A stretch of 64,000 bases of DNA, from contig NC_021677.1 in assembly GCF_000247815.1 (NCBI RefSeq), positions 41,580,417 through 41,644,416 of the forward strand, in the 5' to 3' direction. Position 1 is the stretch's first letter; every line of letters begins with the position of its first letter. The notes under the pieces were generated by a model, which saw only the letters and a program-made list of their open reading frames with translations, was not told where the DNA came from and searched no databases. This DNA comes from Ficedula albicollis (taxonomy: Eukaryota; Chordata; Aves; Passeriformes; Muscicapidae). Below are positions 13,121-29,900 of the stretch, in pieces. The translations under genes and the position numbers were made by a program.

Positions 13121-16100
13121 ATTCACCTACAATTCTATATGCCAACATATTTATAATGTGCCAGTTGGTTTGGTTTCTAGGGGAGGAACACACAATATTG
13201 AACTCAAATTAATGAAATCAAATACTTTACATATTTCTGATTAGAAATGCTACAGATGATTTCCAAGATTATGTTGTTAACAGAACAACATATGGCTTGC
13301 CACGTTCAGGAGGTTTTTATTGCTGCAGTTGGTGATACAGTTTGGGATCCCCAAGACAAAAGATGTTATATAAACACCAATGCAAAAGTATTCCAACAGT
13401 TTCTGCATACTTTGCATAGTTGTTTATTATTATTACATTTTTTATTATAACTTTTTTTTAAAAGTCAAGTAATGTAGTATATTTATTATGATTGTAATTA
13501 TTATTCTAGATTCTCTGATATATTTCCTTTCAGATGGGACCAGAACCCCAGTGACTACCTCCCAGTTTGGGCAGTTCTATCTTCTCCTGCTTCTATTCAG
13601 TTTCAGCTGGATATAATCTGATTCCTTCCATAAGAGATAATGAAAGTGCTACTCTGTACTGTTAAATAATTGTCATATTCAGCCCTAAGAATGACTGCAT
13701 TTCAACAATGGGATAAGCAATTTCTGTATTTTATCTGTAAACATCTGACATATTTCAAATTTAAATGCTTACTTAAAGAGTTAATTTCAAATTTGTGCTT
13801 AGTGATCTTTATCCCTTCTCTTTTAATTTCTTTCTAGTCCAGATCCCCTGGTATAAGTGGGAGGGAGGATTACAGAACTCAAAGTGTCTTTAAGCTACTT
13901 AAATACTTCAGTAATTCTGGGGCTAGTGGCAGGTCAGTTTAGCTCTTAGGGATCATGCCAGTGGCATCACCTGCTCAAACAAGACAGAGCTAGAAGAAGG
14001 GACCTGCAGATCTGAGCACTCATGGGCCAGTTGAAAAGAAATCATGCACCAAACTAAGATGGGGAAGCACAGTTGCAGGATGAAAGGGCAGCAGCTGTAA
14101 GAACTGAAGATTTCCAGAGGCAGTTTTTAACCACTGGTTTGAGAATCAGCTGTGATTTCAACAGCCACATCTACCCAACTGGACTGAACCACCTCCAGCA
14201 CAGAAAAAGCCTCAGGGAGAAGATGAAAGTTTAATTAATTAATGCTTGTAAAATGCTTTGAGACCCTCAGATGGAACACACTAGAGAAGTAGAAAGACTT
14301 AATTATTTTTACCACTGATATTATGGGGGGGCCATTGATAATATCTTATTTAGATGCTATAGTGCTTTCATTCTTTTTAGGCTGGATCTAGTCTGCAGAT
14401 GGTATCTGAGACCTAAGAACACCTAGCAGTAATGGTGAAATGATAATCTCAAGCACTTGGTTTGTAAAAATCAAATATCCCTTTTCAGGAATACGTGCTC
14501 AACATTTTGTCAGACCTCCTGTGGAAAAGTAATTGACCTACAGCATGAGCACACCTTAAACCAGCCACTGAACTGTGCCTTTGTCTCCTGCTATAGCAGT
14601 TCTTTTTCCCTTATTTCCCTTTACATGATTTTGCAACAGGAAATGTAGCTATTAGCTAAATGGCAGCAAAATATTCATACTGCCATTATCAGAGTTAACC
14701 TCCTGAATAAGCACAAAGAGATACTGACTAGTGTAGCAGGATAGGAAAATAGACTCCAGATCCTTTCACCTCCATGTCACCAGGTCCAGCCCAGTCTAAA
14801 TTGATAATTGCAAAAATGCCATTTGACACCTTTTTGGCATGCTGGACAAAATGAACTGGGCAAGGGAAGGATGGAAAAAATCTCAGCCCAAGTCCCACTG
14901 GGACAAGTATCAACACTACAAATAGCACTGCTTGCCAGGTCAGAAAAGAGGCCATTGCATTCCTCGGGCACATTACTTCCAGGGGGGCGGGAGGAATAAT
15001 GTCAAGGCCATGTTAAAGAAACGTGCCCTATCCTGCATGTACCTTTTAGACTCCAAAATTAACTGAGTGCTTTCCATCATAAAACATACCCACTTTAAAG
15101 AGCAGAGGTGAGAAAGTGGGTATCAGTCAGACAGGGAGTGTTATTTGTGGGCACTTTGCCAAAAGCAGCTGCTTCAGGAAAGAAATGGGAATCTGGGAAT
15201 TACTGTTAGTAACAATCTGTTGTAACTCCATGTTACTAAAATAGGTCTGCACCCCTGCACTCTTTCCATCCCTGGTTTATTTGTTGCAGGAAGCGTAGCT
15301 CATTTGGAATGAAATTCAGTGGAATGAATAACTGACTCTCAAAGTTATAGTATCTTAGATACCCTTGAGTCTTTGCTGTAACACTTGGGCACTACCTTGT
15401 CCTTAACGTATTTTTTTTATGATACCCTGATGCCCCTTCAGATGGTCTTGTAAATGCTGCAGTCAGTGTGGATCTTTCTGCAGTTGCACATGCACCTCAT
15501 ATGAACAAGTCTGGATTTTTTAAGCAACTGTGTTTAGCATATCATAGAATTGGAGAAAGTTAACTGCTGCAAAGTTATGGAACTAAAACTGAGGGCCTGA
15601 ATTTGCAGCAAAGCTACCCTGGACTTTATCTCTTGTGGTAAAGAGATAAACCACTTTCTGACTTTCACAAGGAAGGTTAACAGGGAGACAATTCAGCTGA
15701 TCTTTGTCCATGGTTCCTTACGGGATGCATATCTGATAAATTATCTATGTTACATGGAATGCATAGCCGTGGGTTTTTCTTTATGATGCAAGATTTATAA
15801 AGTTTCTTGGTACTGCAGAAGTCCAAAGAGAGGCAATGAGGATTTGCTATTTTCATGCATGCAGTGGTTTGAATCCTGGATGAAACGGGTTTGCTCCTTG
15901 TAACTCCCTGTCCTGGCTGACAGGATGAGAAAATTCATAGGTTAAAGTGTTGAAGCTCAGGCACAGCAGCATAACCAAAGTGCTATGTAACCACTGCCAT
16001 GACAGGATGAGCAGAAGGAAGGCCCCAGCCACATTCCTTGAGAGAACAGGAGCACCCAGATGGCCACAGCTCCTGCACAGCCACATTCATGTGTAGGTGT

Positions 16101-17202
16101 ACAACCCTGACCCAAGCCCAAAATACAGTTAAACCTTTTTACTGGATGAAGAATCAAAGCGTGGAGGAAGGGACACCCAGATTCAAAAGCTATTTAGACA
16201 CCTAATTATGCAGATAGATGCCAGCTAGTATTTTCAGAAAGCACTGTTCAGCAGCTAAGAGATCAGTAAAAATCTGCCCCAAATTAGCCTACAGCCAAGC
16301 AGAAAATCACAAGAGTCAAAGACAGAGAGGTCACCATAAGAACATCAAGCTGCTGAGTGTCAGCTGGTCTGCAGGAAGCACCTTGGTGCATACTCCTCTC
16401 TTTTGGTAACCGTGAAGTAGTGTGAGGCTACTCTGGCTTCTGTTGTCTGTCAACAGAAAGGAATTAACTCTCAGGTTTAGTGTAGCATAGAGGTGTGTAA
16501 ATGGATATGGCTAGTGTCTTGATACAGAGGGGACTTACAAGGCAGAGCATTACAGTTCCTAGAAAGAAATCCAACAAACTCAGAAAATAAAACATTCTGA
16601 CCTACTTTCACCTCCACTAACCTAGTCCTTCCTTAAAAGCTTAAGTAGATATATTCACTTGTTGCTAGGCTCTCAGTAGCAGGATTTGAAGTCCAGGGAT
16701 TCCAGTTATGCTTAGCAAAGGAGCATGTAGTGGTGCCCAGAATACAAAGACATTGTCTCTCACCCTCATTCTCACAAATAGGAGGACTGATAGCTTGAAT
16801 GCTTCTGCAGCTCTCAGTTGAGCTCAGCTTTTGTGAAAGCCTGTAAGCAGAGAGATGCGTCTCTGAGCACCCAGAACAAAGCCCACTAAACCTTCACGGG
16901 TCACAGCAAGGCCTTTCAGAGCCGGGGTCACCACTGAACTTTGGCTAAATCACTCTGACCAACTTATTGTAAACGAGGATGATAACATGGTAATGTCTGA
17001 CTTACCAGGGACATGGATATGCAATGGGTAAAGGTGAGGCTAAAAAACCACACATACTTGACCTTTCTTCTTGGGTCCTCTGAGGACCTGCAACTCACAC
17101 CCTGTCTGAGAGCAATGGTGGCCTCAGAGATGGAAAGACAAGAGGAGATGCACAGGATTTTAACAACAAAGTGTGTTTGTAGTTCTACTAGAGCTGAATC
17201 CA
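13121..17202. other. Intergenic DNA, no gene recognised
   Basis: No coding feature or RNA gene is supported. The 13.4-13.85 kb part is AT-rich with short T and A runs. A tcatagaat string at 15542-15550 recalls the 3' terminal repeat of avian CR1 elements, but the sequence after it does not follow CR1 closely enough to call. Confidence 0.5.
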
Positions 17203-17294
17203 GGAAATTTCATTGTTCACAGCATGGGCCATGAGCGCCGCAGCCTGCGGAAATTTCATTGTTCACAGCATGGGCCATGACCGCTGCAGCCTGA
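17203..17294. repeat. Two-copy 46-bp tandem duplication
   Basis: The unit beginning ggaaatttcattgttcacag is present at 17203-17248 and 17249-17294. The copies differ at about three positions, all in the last third, which makes it older than the perfect 51-bp pair at 13.0 kb or less cleanly read. Confidence 0.9.
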
Positions 17295-18600
17295 TTTGGA
17301 GGCAGTGACCTCTGCCAAATGGTGACAGAACTCGGCTCCTACGTTCAGCTTAATCCTGACCTGCAGCTCCACCTTTTAGCCCCTGGCTTCCCAAATCGCT
17401 TTGACAAGACACTGAACTCCTGACCTACAGAATCCTCTTTTAGTCCAGTCCTTATCCTTCTCTGTCTCTATCATTTCATCACCCTGAGCCCTGCCAAAGC
17501 CTCTCACTCTGGATCTGTGACACCTCTCTTACTCCCATACTGAATATACCAGCAACGCTGTTCTCACCAGCAAACTCTTCTGCGTGACCCTTGCCAACAC
17601 TCCTTGACCCTTACAGTACCAGTTTTGTTAGCCACACTGATGGGTTAAACTGAACCCCTCCCAATTTAAAGTGCCTCTGCTGCTATAATTCAGGGCTCGG
17701 CTCACCGGTCCTCCAGCTGTGTGTTGATGCACCTCCCTCTTAAGAGGCTCTCAGCATACTTTATTCTTAATGGCTGTAGCCTGCAAAGACGCTGAAACAG
17801 GAAGCCAAATGAATGCTGTGCAACCTTGGGAATGCAAATTCCATGTGTTCGTGAAGTCAAAGCAAGCCATTTCCTTCCCCAGTCCCTCCTCCCTTCACAG
17901 GCGTGCAAGCCACAGCTAATAGGAAAACACACAGGCACACACAAAGCTTTGTCCATGCTAATTGCCAGGAGCTGAGGCCCAATCATCCTGTTGACTAATT
18001 TATCAGCCGCTGCTGACTCAGCAATCTGGGGGGGTAGTTTCTTTCCAGCGCTTAAGTGCATTGGGAAGTAAATGGCTCTTATTGTTCTTTCCTTCCCTTC
18101 ACTCCGGTGTCTGTATTTGTGGACAATTCTTGCCCCGGGCTTGACCTTGGCTGCAGCAGTGACTGGAGGGCTGGGATTGCCACAGCTAGTGGGCCTCTCA
18201 TTAAACCCTAATGGAAAGAACAGGCTCAAGAGTGGCAGGAGAAAGAGGGGGGAATGTATGACCTCATCTGGAAATAGCATGTTCTCCAGCAGGGCAGGAC
18301 AGAGAGGAGAGTGAGGAAAGAGCTGACCTGAATTATGTGCCTTGCATGAGTTAAAAACAAGTGAGATCAACAAACTGGGCCGTCTGGAACAAGCATTCCT
18401 AAAACAGCACAGGACTTCCTCACTGGGTGCTGCCTCTGCTCTTTGCTTGAACAGCAGATCTGGGCGTGAGTCCAGGCAAAAGTCCTCAGGCCAAAGGGAG
18501 AAACTGCTGCTGGTGAACTGCAGATGACAGGGGAAGAGGCAGAGGCATCCTTGGGCTGATGCTGCAGGCAAGACAGACACCTGCAGCCACTCCATGCAGC
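17295..18600. other. Non-coding block with long chance frame
   Basis: The minus strand is open for 297 codons between 18595 and 17702. Its translation shows no domain, signal peptide or repeat that I recognise and has irregular leucine/serine/cysteine-rich composition. I do not call it a gene. The same interval on the plus strand contains a perfect Maf recognition palindrome and an ATGCAAAT octamer (17832-17839), which fits a conserved regulatory block better. A frame this long is improbable by chance at this base composition, so it is raised in the findings. Confidence 0.4.
18011..18023. promoter_or_regulatory. Perfect T-MARE (Maf/AP-1) palindrome
   Basis: TGCTGACTCAGCA is an exact 13-bp match to the TPA-type Maf recognition element, with an AP-1 core TGACTCA flanked by GC half-elements. 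Large Maf homodimers and CNC-small Maf heterodimers (NFE2, NRF2, BACH) bind such sites. The motif is seen directly; use as an enhancer is inferred. Confidence 0.55.
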
Positions 18601-22492
<3,892 letters not shown>

Positions 22493-25400
22493 ATCCTCCC
22501 AGTCCCAACCCCCACCCTTGAAGAATGAAGTTACTGAATTGTATTTATAGGTCATCCTACTCTGACTGCATAAAAATAAAGGTTTACAAAATCCAGTTCT
22601 GCTGCTCTTGCTGTGATATCTAGGAAAGTCTTGAGAAGCACAGGCAATAGCAAACCAGGCCTAGCTTTGCATAAGGGGCTTTGCTGAAGGAGGGAAGAGG
22701 AGCCAGTGCAACCCCTGTGGATTTAGGAAACAAGTAAGCAGCTTCTCATGTAATTTCCCTGGAAATTGCAAAGGCACTGGTCACCTTTTCATTACCTTGG
22801 CTTGAACGGAGAATCCGTCAGTCTTTCTTGCCACATCCCAATGGGGCCTAAATGAATTACAAAAAAGCAACAGGGTGTTTCTTTGGGTGATTGTGTTTCT
22901 GGTAGTGCAATGCTGAGGAAGGCTGAAGGGACAGCAGGGAGCTCCCATGTGTCTCTACTTCTGGGTGACAGTACTGAAGCAGGACAGCCAGGCTACACTA
23001 CAGCACTGACTCATTTGTTCTACACCAGCAACCACCAGAATTTTGGAGGGAGTTGTCTAGCAACATTAGCAACATTAAAACATGGGCTAAGTTGGTCCTT
23101 AAGCCCCTTCCCCCACCGGTTTTTTCTGAGGGGTGGTTTTTGCTCCTGATTTTATCTTCCCTTCTTACTACCTTCCCTGTGTTCCTATCTGGCCTGATCC
23201 CTGTGGGAGCTTGGACAGCTCTCTCTGCCTCCAGTTTGACATCTGGTGTTAGCATCACCAACCTCCATCCCAGAGAGATAGACTTGTGGGGGTGATGTTT
23301 GGTGAATTCATGTCTACAAGCATTTTGAGGTGCTCTTACAACCTCACTATAGAAAAGGACTATTTTTAATTGCTGCTGTTTCACCAACAGGCACTTCTTG
23401 GGCTCAGATCAGCATGATGCCCTGCCTAAAGCTCTCGTGCCCTTTACACAGGGACATGACAGCTCCAGAGCAGAGCCTCCTTCACACAGGTTATTTCTGT
23501 ATCAGAGTTGCTGCACACTAGGCTGCCTAAATCCGGTGCAATCCAGGAAGAGGTGATTCCTCTGCCTGCCCTGCTCACAGCGCATTGTCACCTCCTCTGT
23601 TAACCAGGCCAGATGCTGTGCTGCAGCTTTGCTTTTACTTGGGGAATTACATGCTAAGATGGTTCCTCCTTCCCATCCCCCATATCTCCAGTCAAAAAAC
23701 AAGAAAATGCTTGTGAGCTAATCCTGTGCAGAGACTTTATTAAATAAACACAACTGGTACTGGTGACTTGTTTGTTTGGAGTTGCTTTTTTTTGTTTTGC
23801 ATTTGCTATCTTTGGAAAGCTAATCCTCTGGAGTCCACCCAGCGATTTCAGTCACCTCCAAATAACACTTACTAATAATCTTAATAAATCCATCTCCTAA
23901 GCAGCAGCCACTACTGCCTGGCACTGAATTACACAGAACACTCAGAAGCTCTGCTTCAGCTGATGCCCTTGTTTATCTTCATCGTAAGTGAAATGGAGCA
24001 CTTGCTCCATACATTCTCAAACCTTCTCTAATGGCTCTTTTGGGCAGTGTGACCACACACATCAATGAAGAGGAAGGTGGTCAGGAGGATGTGACTTGCA
24101 GCCTTCCTCTTTTCCTCCACCCTCCTCCAAGCCAGCTCCTGAGCATTTCTTACAAGGTTGCTTATATCTGGCTTAAGAGGCACTTATGAAATGTATGTGT
24201 AGCCATAAACAGATAAACTGTTTGATTTCTAGGGAAAAATTAAAGCTCATCATCAAAATAATGGTTCTAATCAGAGCAGGGAAACCTCGGGACATATTCT
24301 TCACAATTTTGGTGACTGGTCTAAGTACTCATGGCAAGAGATGGGGTGTCAGGACACAGACATTCTACTCTCATCTATTTACTCATCTATTACTTGGCTT
24401 TGTGAAGTTGTGACAAGTAATAAAAGCCGAGATCCATCAGGCACCAAAACTGGATCATAAGCACTGCATGTGTCTCAGTTCAAACTGCAAACCTAACTCT
24501 TCCTTGGTTCCACAGCCTAGTTTAGGGTTCCTGAAAACTGCAGTGCTCCTGTTTTTAACATTGTCTTTCCCCTTCACGCCTTCTATGATGATTTCATGCT
24601 GAACATGCTTCCTCCACTTTGCTCCTGAAGAACTTCAAACTGGCACGCAAATTCACACAAAGATTCCTTCAGTAAGCCTCCATTTCCTTCAAAACAACTC
24701 TATAAGAGGCACTGTTCTGCTTAAGTATTATTAACTCCTGGTGGTACTGATGGGAAAATTAAAGATCCATGTGAAATGACTAGCTTATAGCAGTGGCAAA
24801 TCAGGTACCAAGGTAGAAAGAAGACTGGATTTCTCGCATTTAGATCCTCAGTCTACACAGCCAGACCCTTTTGAAGTTCTTAGTTTAATGATTTAATCAC
24901 AGCTTATTATATGCTCTGAAATATCTGGATGACAGACATTATGCATATTACCACTTTAACTTGTCTGTATGTTTCCTTTAGAGTGGCTGACACTACAGGC
25001 AGCTTCCTTATTATACCACCAGTGAAATCCAATGCTTGCTACAGTCTGGCTCTACTTTTTCTGACTGGTTTTCAGTATTCTGTGTTTCACAGGGAGAAGA
25101 AAGCTCTTGGGAAAGACGCCAGGGTCTTGGCTTTGATTACACTAATTGAGAAATGAGGCAGCTCCAAACCTCTACCAGAAGAAAGTGATAGAGAATTTCG
25201 TAGCACTGAAGCCCTGTAATACTGGCACTGGGACAGGCAAGGCTGGGCAGAAAGAAAGAACCCTATTTCTAATACAAGCTCATCCTTATTTACCACCATC
25301 TCTTTAGAGTAAAGGCAAAGTTAAGCCAAACACTAAGAGAATTAAGAGGTTTGCAGTTTTTATCCTACATTAACCATTTGGCCTCACCCCTCCAACCACC

Positions 25401-28400
25401 CTCTAAGGATTTTATCAGCTAAATCTTCTTCCAAGACCACTTTGAGCCATTGGGGAACTATAGATTTTGGGGAGTTTATTTTTGTTCTTCTCTGTGTTGT
25501 GTTCTCTGAGATTCTGAGTGCCATAAACAGAGGCCATATGAAGGGGAGAGACACCAAACCAAACTGCTTACAGGACCTTGCTGTATTAAGGACTACTGAG
25601 TTGTTAAAAAAAAAATACTGTACAAGAAACATGCTGTGAAAAAGGGACTGATTGTACAAGCAGGATAGATAACATTTAAAACATTTGTTATGGGAACAGA
25701 AGTTTGCAGTGTGATGGGGAAAAAAGGGAGAGAAAAGAAAATACATGACTGGGAAGATAAGACAGAAGACAGCAGACAAAAGAGAAAGAAAGGAAAATAA
25801 ATAGTCTCATTTTCTTTTTCATTCATATTTCTCAATTGTGACGCCCTTTCTTGACAAAGACATAAACAAAATGCAAGCTACCCCTACATTTCTTTTCCTC
25901 TCAGTGTATAGTACAGGGAAACTCATCTGTGCACAGAAAATAAATGCAACTCCAACACTTAAAAGGAAAAAGACTGAGCAATGCAGACACAGAATGACAG
26001 ATAAATATGGAGATGCACAGATACACATGGGCATAGAGCCACAGATATACAGCACCCACAGACATGAGAAAGAAACAACACGATAACCATGTGCATGCAA
26101 CAGATCCCCCCCCACACACATCCTGAATAAAAGCAATAAAATGCTTCTAATTACTAGAATTTTGCACTACCAGACCAGCTTCACTATAAAGCAAACAAAA
26201 AGCTCTCCTTGTCAGAGCTGCACTCCGTGTGTCTGCCAGCCCGGCATGGCAGCATGCAAATCCTGCCGCATGCTCTCCCTCTTCCACCAGCCTGGAGTGC
26301 AGACACGCAGCCCAGCCAAGGTCTGTCTCTGCTGTCAGAACTTTTTATGTGGTACTGAAAAACTCAGCAAGTTTCAGATGGCTAAAACGCTGAAATCACT
26401 GCCTCTGACTAATCTTCATTTTCTATTTAAGCTGCCCTTCCCCCGCCCCCCCTCTTTCTGACTGCGTGCTGATTACATGCAGCATTTCCAGGCACAAAAG
26501 CGAACTGTATTTTAGCTATGTGTACATGACTGTACAATATCCCGACCAGAGCAGCATGTGCTTTTCTCGATGACAACGTTGAGACAGATCCTGAGTGTCG
26601 GGTGGCAAAAGCTGCAGCCAGTTTCCCGTAAGTCTATTTCTGGTGCAATGCAAGTGCATGAGCATGGGGCTGGATGTATATTTAACTCCACATGCTTTAA
26701 TCCAAAGAGGTCAGGAAATAGGAGCATGAATGCTCTTGTTGTGGCAGATGGGAATGTGTTGGATTGCCCACATTGTCAGGCAAGGGGCCCTGGGCCTGGA
26801 GGTAGTGCTGACATCATTGTCTCTCTCTGGGTTTTGCCTGGAGCTCCAGACACAGAGAGCTGTGCAGACAGTAACCCTTTCCTGCCTGAGCGCCCATCTA
26901 GCACGCTCTGCCACAATCTTCTCTTTGTCACTGTATCTGCAGTTGCAGCCAAGGCAGCCTTCAAAGAAAATTGCTTTGGGCCTGCTACAGCTCTGATATT
27001 TCCCTTCCAAAAGAAATAAATTGTATCAACTCTTGGGGGAGAAGGTTAAACTTAATGGGAATGTGTCACTTCGGCTGTGGAAAAACACAAGCCCCAAAAG
27101 AAAGCCTTGGCATTTATCATCATTCAAGTACACAGATAGAAGTGCACAAGGACACAAACCTTTTGCTATAAACACCAGAACCTAAGTAAATTTAGGAACT
27201 ACATAAAACCTTGACATTTAAATACCCTTGACTTAAGGCAATCGTATAAAACCAGGAAAAGGAACAAGCTCCAGCTTCTTCAGTGCTTCCAGTGGTTTTC
27301 AGACCTTCAGGAAATGGCTGAGGCTCAACTAGTCCAGCTATCACTTTGCTCTGCCCTGCAGACACTCCTGTTTCTGATCCCGTGCTCCCATTTTCCCACC
27401 CACACAACCGGACCCTGACACCTCAGCAGGTACCCCACAATGTCAACAGCTCCCAGGGGACTCAGCACAACAGGGGATCAAGTGTTAGGTCTGCAGAGAG
27501 GCTCTGGCAATGCCAAGGGAGTATGCAAATAAATCCTATAAATCAAAAAAAGTCAGCCCACACATAAATATCACTGTGCTTCCATGCATTGCTCCATAGT
27601 TTTTAGCTCTCTTACAGTTTATCTCCATCATCCAGACTGATGTAACAGCAATTTGGAGAATGTGAAACAGCAACACCCAATCAGTAGCTCTTGGGAATCT
27701 TTAAAAGTACCTTTCCTTGTATAACATTTTCTTCACCATTCTTCTCCATGGTGGCATGGAAACAAGCCATGATAAAAAGAATTTTGCAGGAAAACAACTT
27801 CATTCTGTGTTCGCACTTTTTCACAGACATCAATCCCCTTATGATTTGGGGTAATTTTCTCTTGCCTGTTCCTTTTTATTCTAGCAACGTTTTAAAAAAA
27901 ACCTTTAAAAAATCGTCTCTAACTGTTCAAATAACAGAGAAGGACTTACTCCCCTTGCCCCAGTAATGCCAGAGAATCCCACAAAGCACATCGACCTCCC
28001 TTCGCTCCCCCCTGCCCTGCCCAGGGATTACAGCAGTCTCAATACAGGCTTGTCCATGCATGGGCTGTGATTCCCAGCCACTGCATGATCTTTTATGAAT
28101 GTAATTTCAGCCTTATCCACATTTCCTGACTTCTCTGTATTCCCGTCAGACTTTTGATGTAAAAATAACCAACACTGTTAACACTTCAGAGCAGGAATTT
28201 TGCATTTTTACCCATATGTAGATGACCCTGCAGCAATACTGTGTCATAAAAGAAAAAACAATTTGGTGGTGTGTATCTGTGCATGCATTGAACTGCAGAG
28301 GGGAGTATGAGAAAGAAGGCAGCAGTGGTTTGGAACAAAACATATTTAGGCTCTTGTATCAGCATTTGTGAAACTGAAAAATGAGACATCTTCAGTCTCA

Positions 28401-29000
28401 ACTGCAGCTTCTCTGCAGTATAAATTAACCCCTGCCTGAACACAGGGCTAAGAATTTACTTTTCACACACACATAATCCTCAGCTTCATGTGGGGAAAAA
28501 AAGGCAAAGGCAGAGCATGTGCTGCTACCTGCTCTCTGGGCAACATTGCTGCCGTGGCTGTGGCAAAAAAATACTGTTTAGACATAGTACCTTACTTCAG
28601 CTCCTGTTCTGTTGGGATCCACATTAGCCCACAGTTAGGTCAGAATTAGAGGAGGAAAAAAGTGGGGGCCACTTTCTGCACCTGTTCTCCTAAACTGCAG
28701 ATAACTATTGATTGTCCACATTCAGTGCCTCAGGCAATGGAGTAGAAGACCATGAGGAGATATTTAAAGTGCCTGGACTGCAAAGAAGTGTGAGGCAGAA
28801 AGGAAGTGTTAAACTTGCACTCAGCGTCTGACTTGGTCAGTCTCCATTAGATGGCAATGGCAAAATCTTGTAAACCTTAGGGATCCTCTGATAGCTACCA
28901 AAAAACCCCAAAAAGTTCTGTGGCGAGTATGAGTTCAAAGCCTTCCTTTCTAAAGTTCTCAAGTAATTTGACGAGTACCACTCCACAAACCTTGGATTTG
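22493..29000. other. Intergenic DNA with octamer hairpin at 26.25 kb
   Basis: No gene is recognised. A short inverted repeat, agcatgc (26251-26257) and gcatgct (26268-26274) around a 10-base loop, includes an ATGCAAAT octamer at 26254-26261. A second octamer lies at 27523-27530. A C9 run followed by cacacaca occurs near 26106. Several open frames at 26.5-27.0 kb overlap on both strands, but none looks like a known protein. Confidence 0.5.
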
Positions 29001-29039
29001 GACTGCAGACCGGGCCAGCCTTACTCAGTTGCCTTTCAG

Positions 29040-29900
29040 TTCCTTCATCTGGTGCCAGTTTAACCCGTCCCGCGGGCTCCCGGCCGAGGCCGAGCCACAC
29101 AGCCCCGGTGAGTCAGCAGTCCCGAAAACACGCTGCCAGTGGCGCCTGGCTCCGCAGCGGGGGCAGGAACCCGCCGTTCCCGCGGGGTGCGTGTGCACAC
29201 GCCTGGGGCCGCGCCCTGCGGGGAGCTCGCCTCGATGTACGTGGTGCGGGTTTATTGCGTGTGAACCCACACGCGTGAGAGAGGAGTTTCGGCTGGGATC
29301 ACCAGAGTTTTTTTTTTTTTTTTTTCCTGCTAGGAAAGGGTTAACCGGAGTGCCCTTGCTGAGCTCCGTGTCTCCTTGCATTCCAGGGTAAATGGTGTTT
29401 TGCAGAGCCCGGTTACCTATGGCAACAGCGGAGAGGAATACTGCAGGCGATCTTCTGAATCACAGGATTTACAGCCCGTATGTTTATTCTGCAGTGAAAC
29501 ACTTCCAGCCCTGCTTCTGATGTGAGCTGGGAACCGCGAGAGGGCTTTACAGAGCCATTTAAAAGGCAATGTGAGCTGGAAGCCAGGCATTTTTAATCAA
29601 AGGCCAGGTTCAAAAAAGAAAAACACAGCAGAATCAGAGGAGTCTCCAGAATGAGCTCCGGTGTCACCAAGTACCTGCAGTCACACGCGCCACCATTAAT
29701 AACCTCCTCGCAAATCCGCGGCTGCTCTCCGAATCTCTCGCCTGCCTCAGCCGCTTTGGGCAAGCGGGCAGCACACGCCGCCCCGCAGCCAGCACGGCCG
29801 GGGCCAGGGCGGCTCTGCGGGGCTTGAAGGCGCCGCGCTGCCCCTGGAGCAGCACCTGGGCTGGGCGCTGCCCCGGCGGCAGCATCTGCTTTCGTTCCGT
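29040..29900. promoter_or_regulatory. CpG-rich island, possible orphan promoter
   Basis: This interval is abruptly GC- and CpG-rich compared with its AT-rich flanks, with dense cg dinucleotides at 29.07-29.28 and 29.70-29.90 kb. It contains an RFX X-box (29412-29426), an NFE2-type tgagtcagca (29109-29118) and a T21-22 tract near 29310. CpG islands of this kind usually mark promoters, but no first coding exon is apparent on either strand. A plus-strand donor-like ccccg|gtgagt at 29107/29108 and acceptor-like tttcctgctag at 29331 hint at a transcript but are weak evidence. Confidence 0.45.
29412..29426. promoter_or_regulatory. RFX X-box in CpG island
   Basis: GTTACC-TAT-GGCAAC matches the X-box consensus of two inverted half-sites with a 3-base spacer. 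Its place inside a CpG-rich island is typical of promoters of ciliary genes. No such gene can be identified here, so the target is unknown. Confidence 0.55.
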
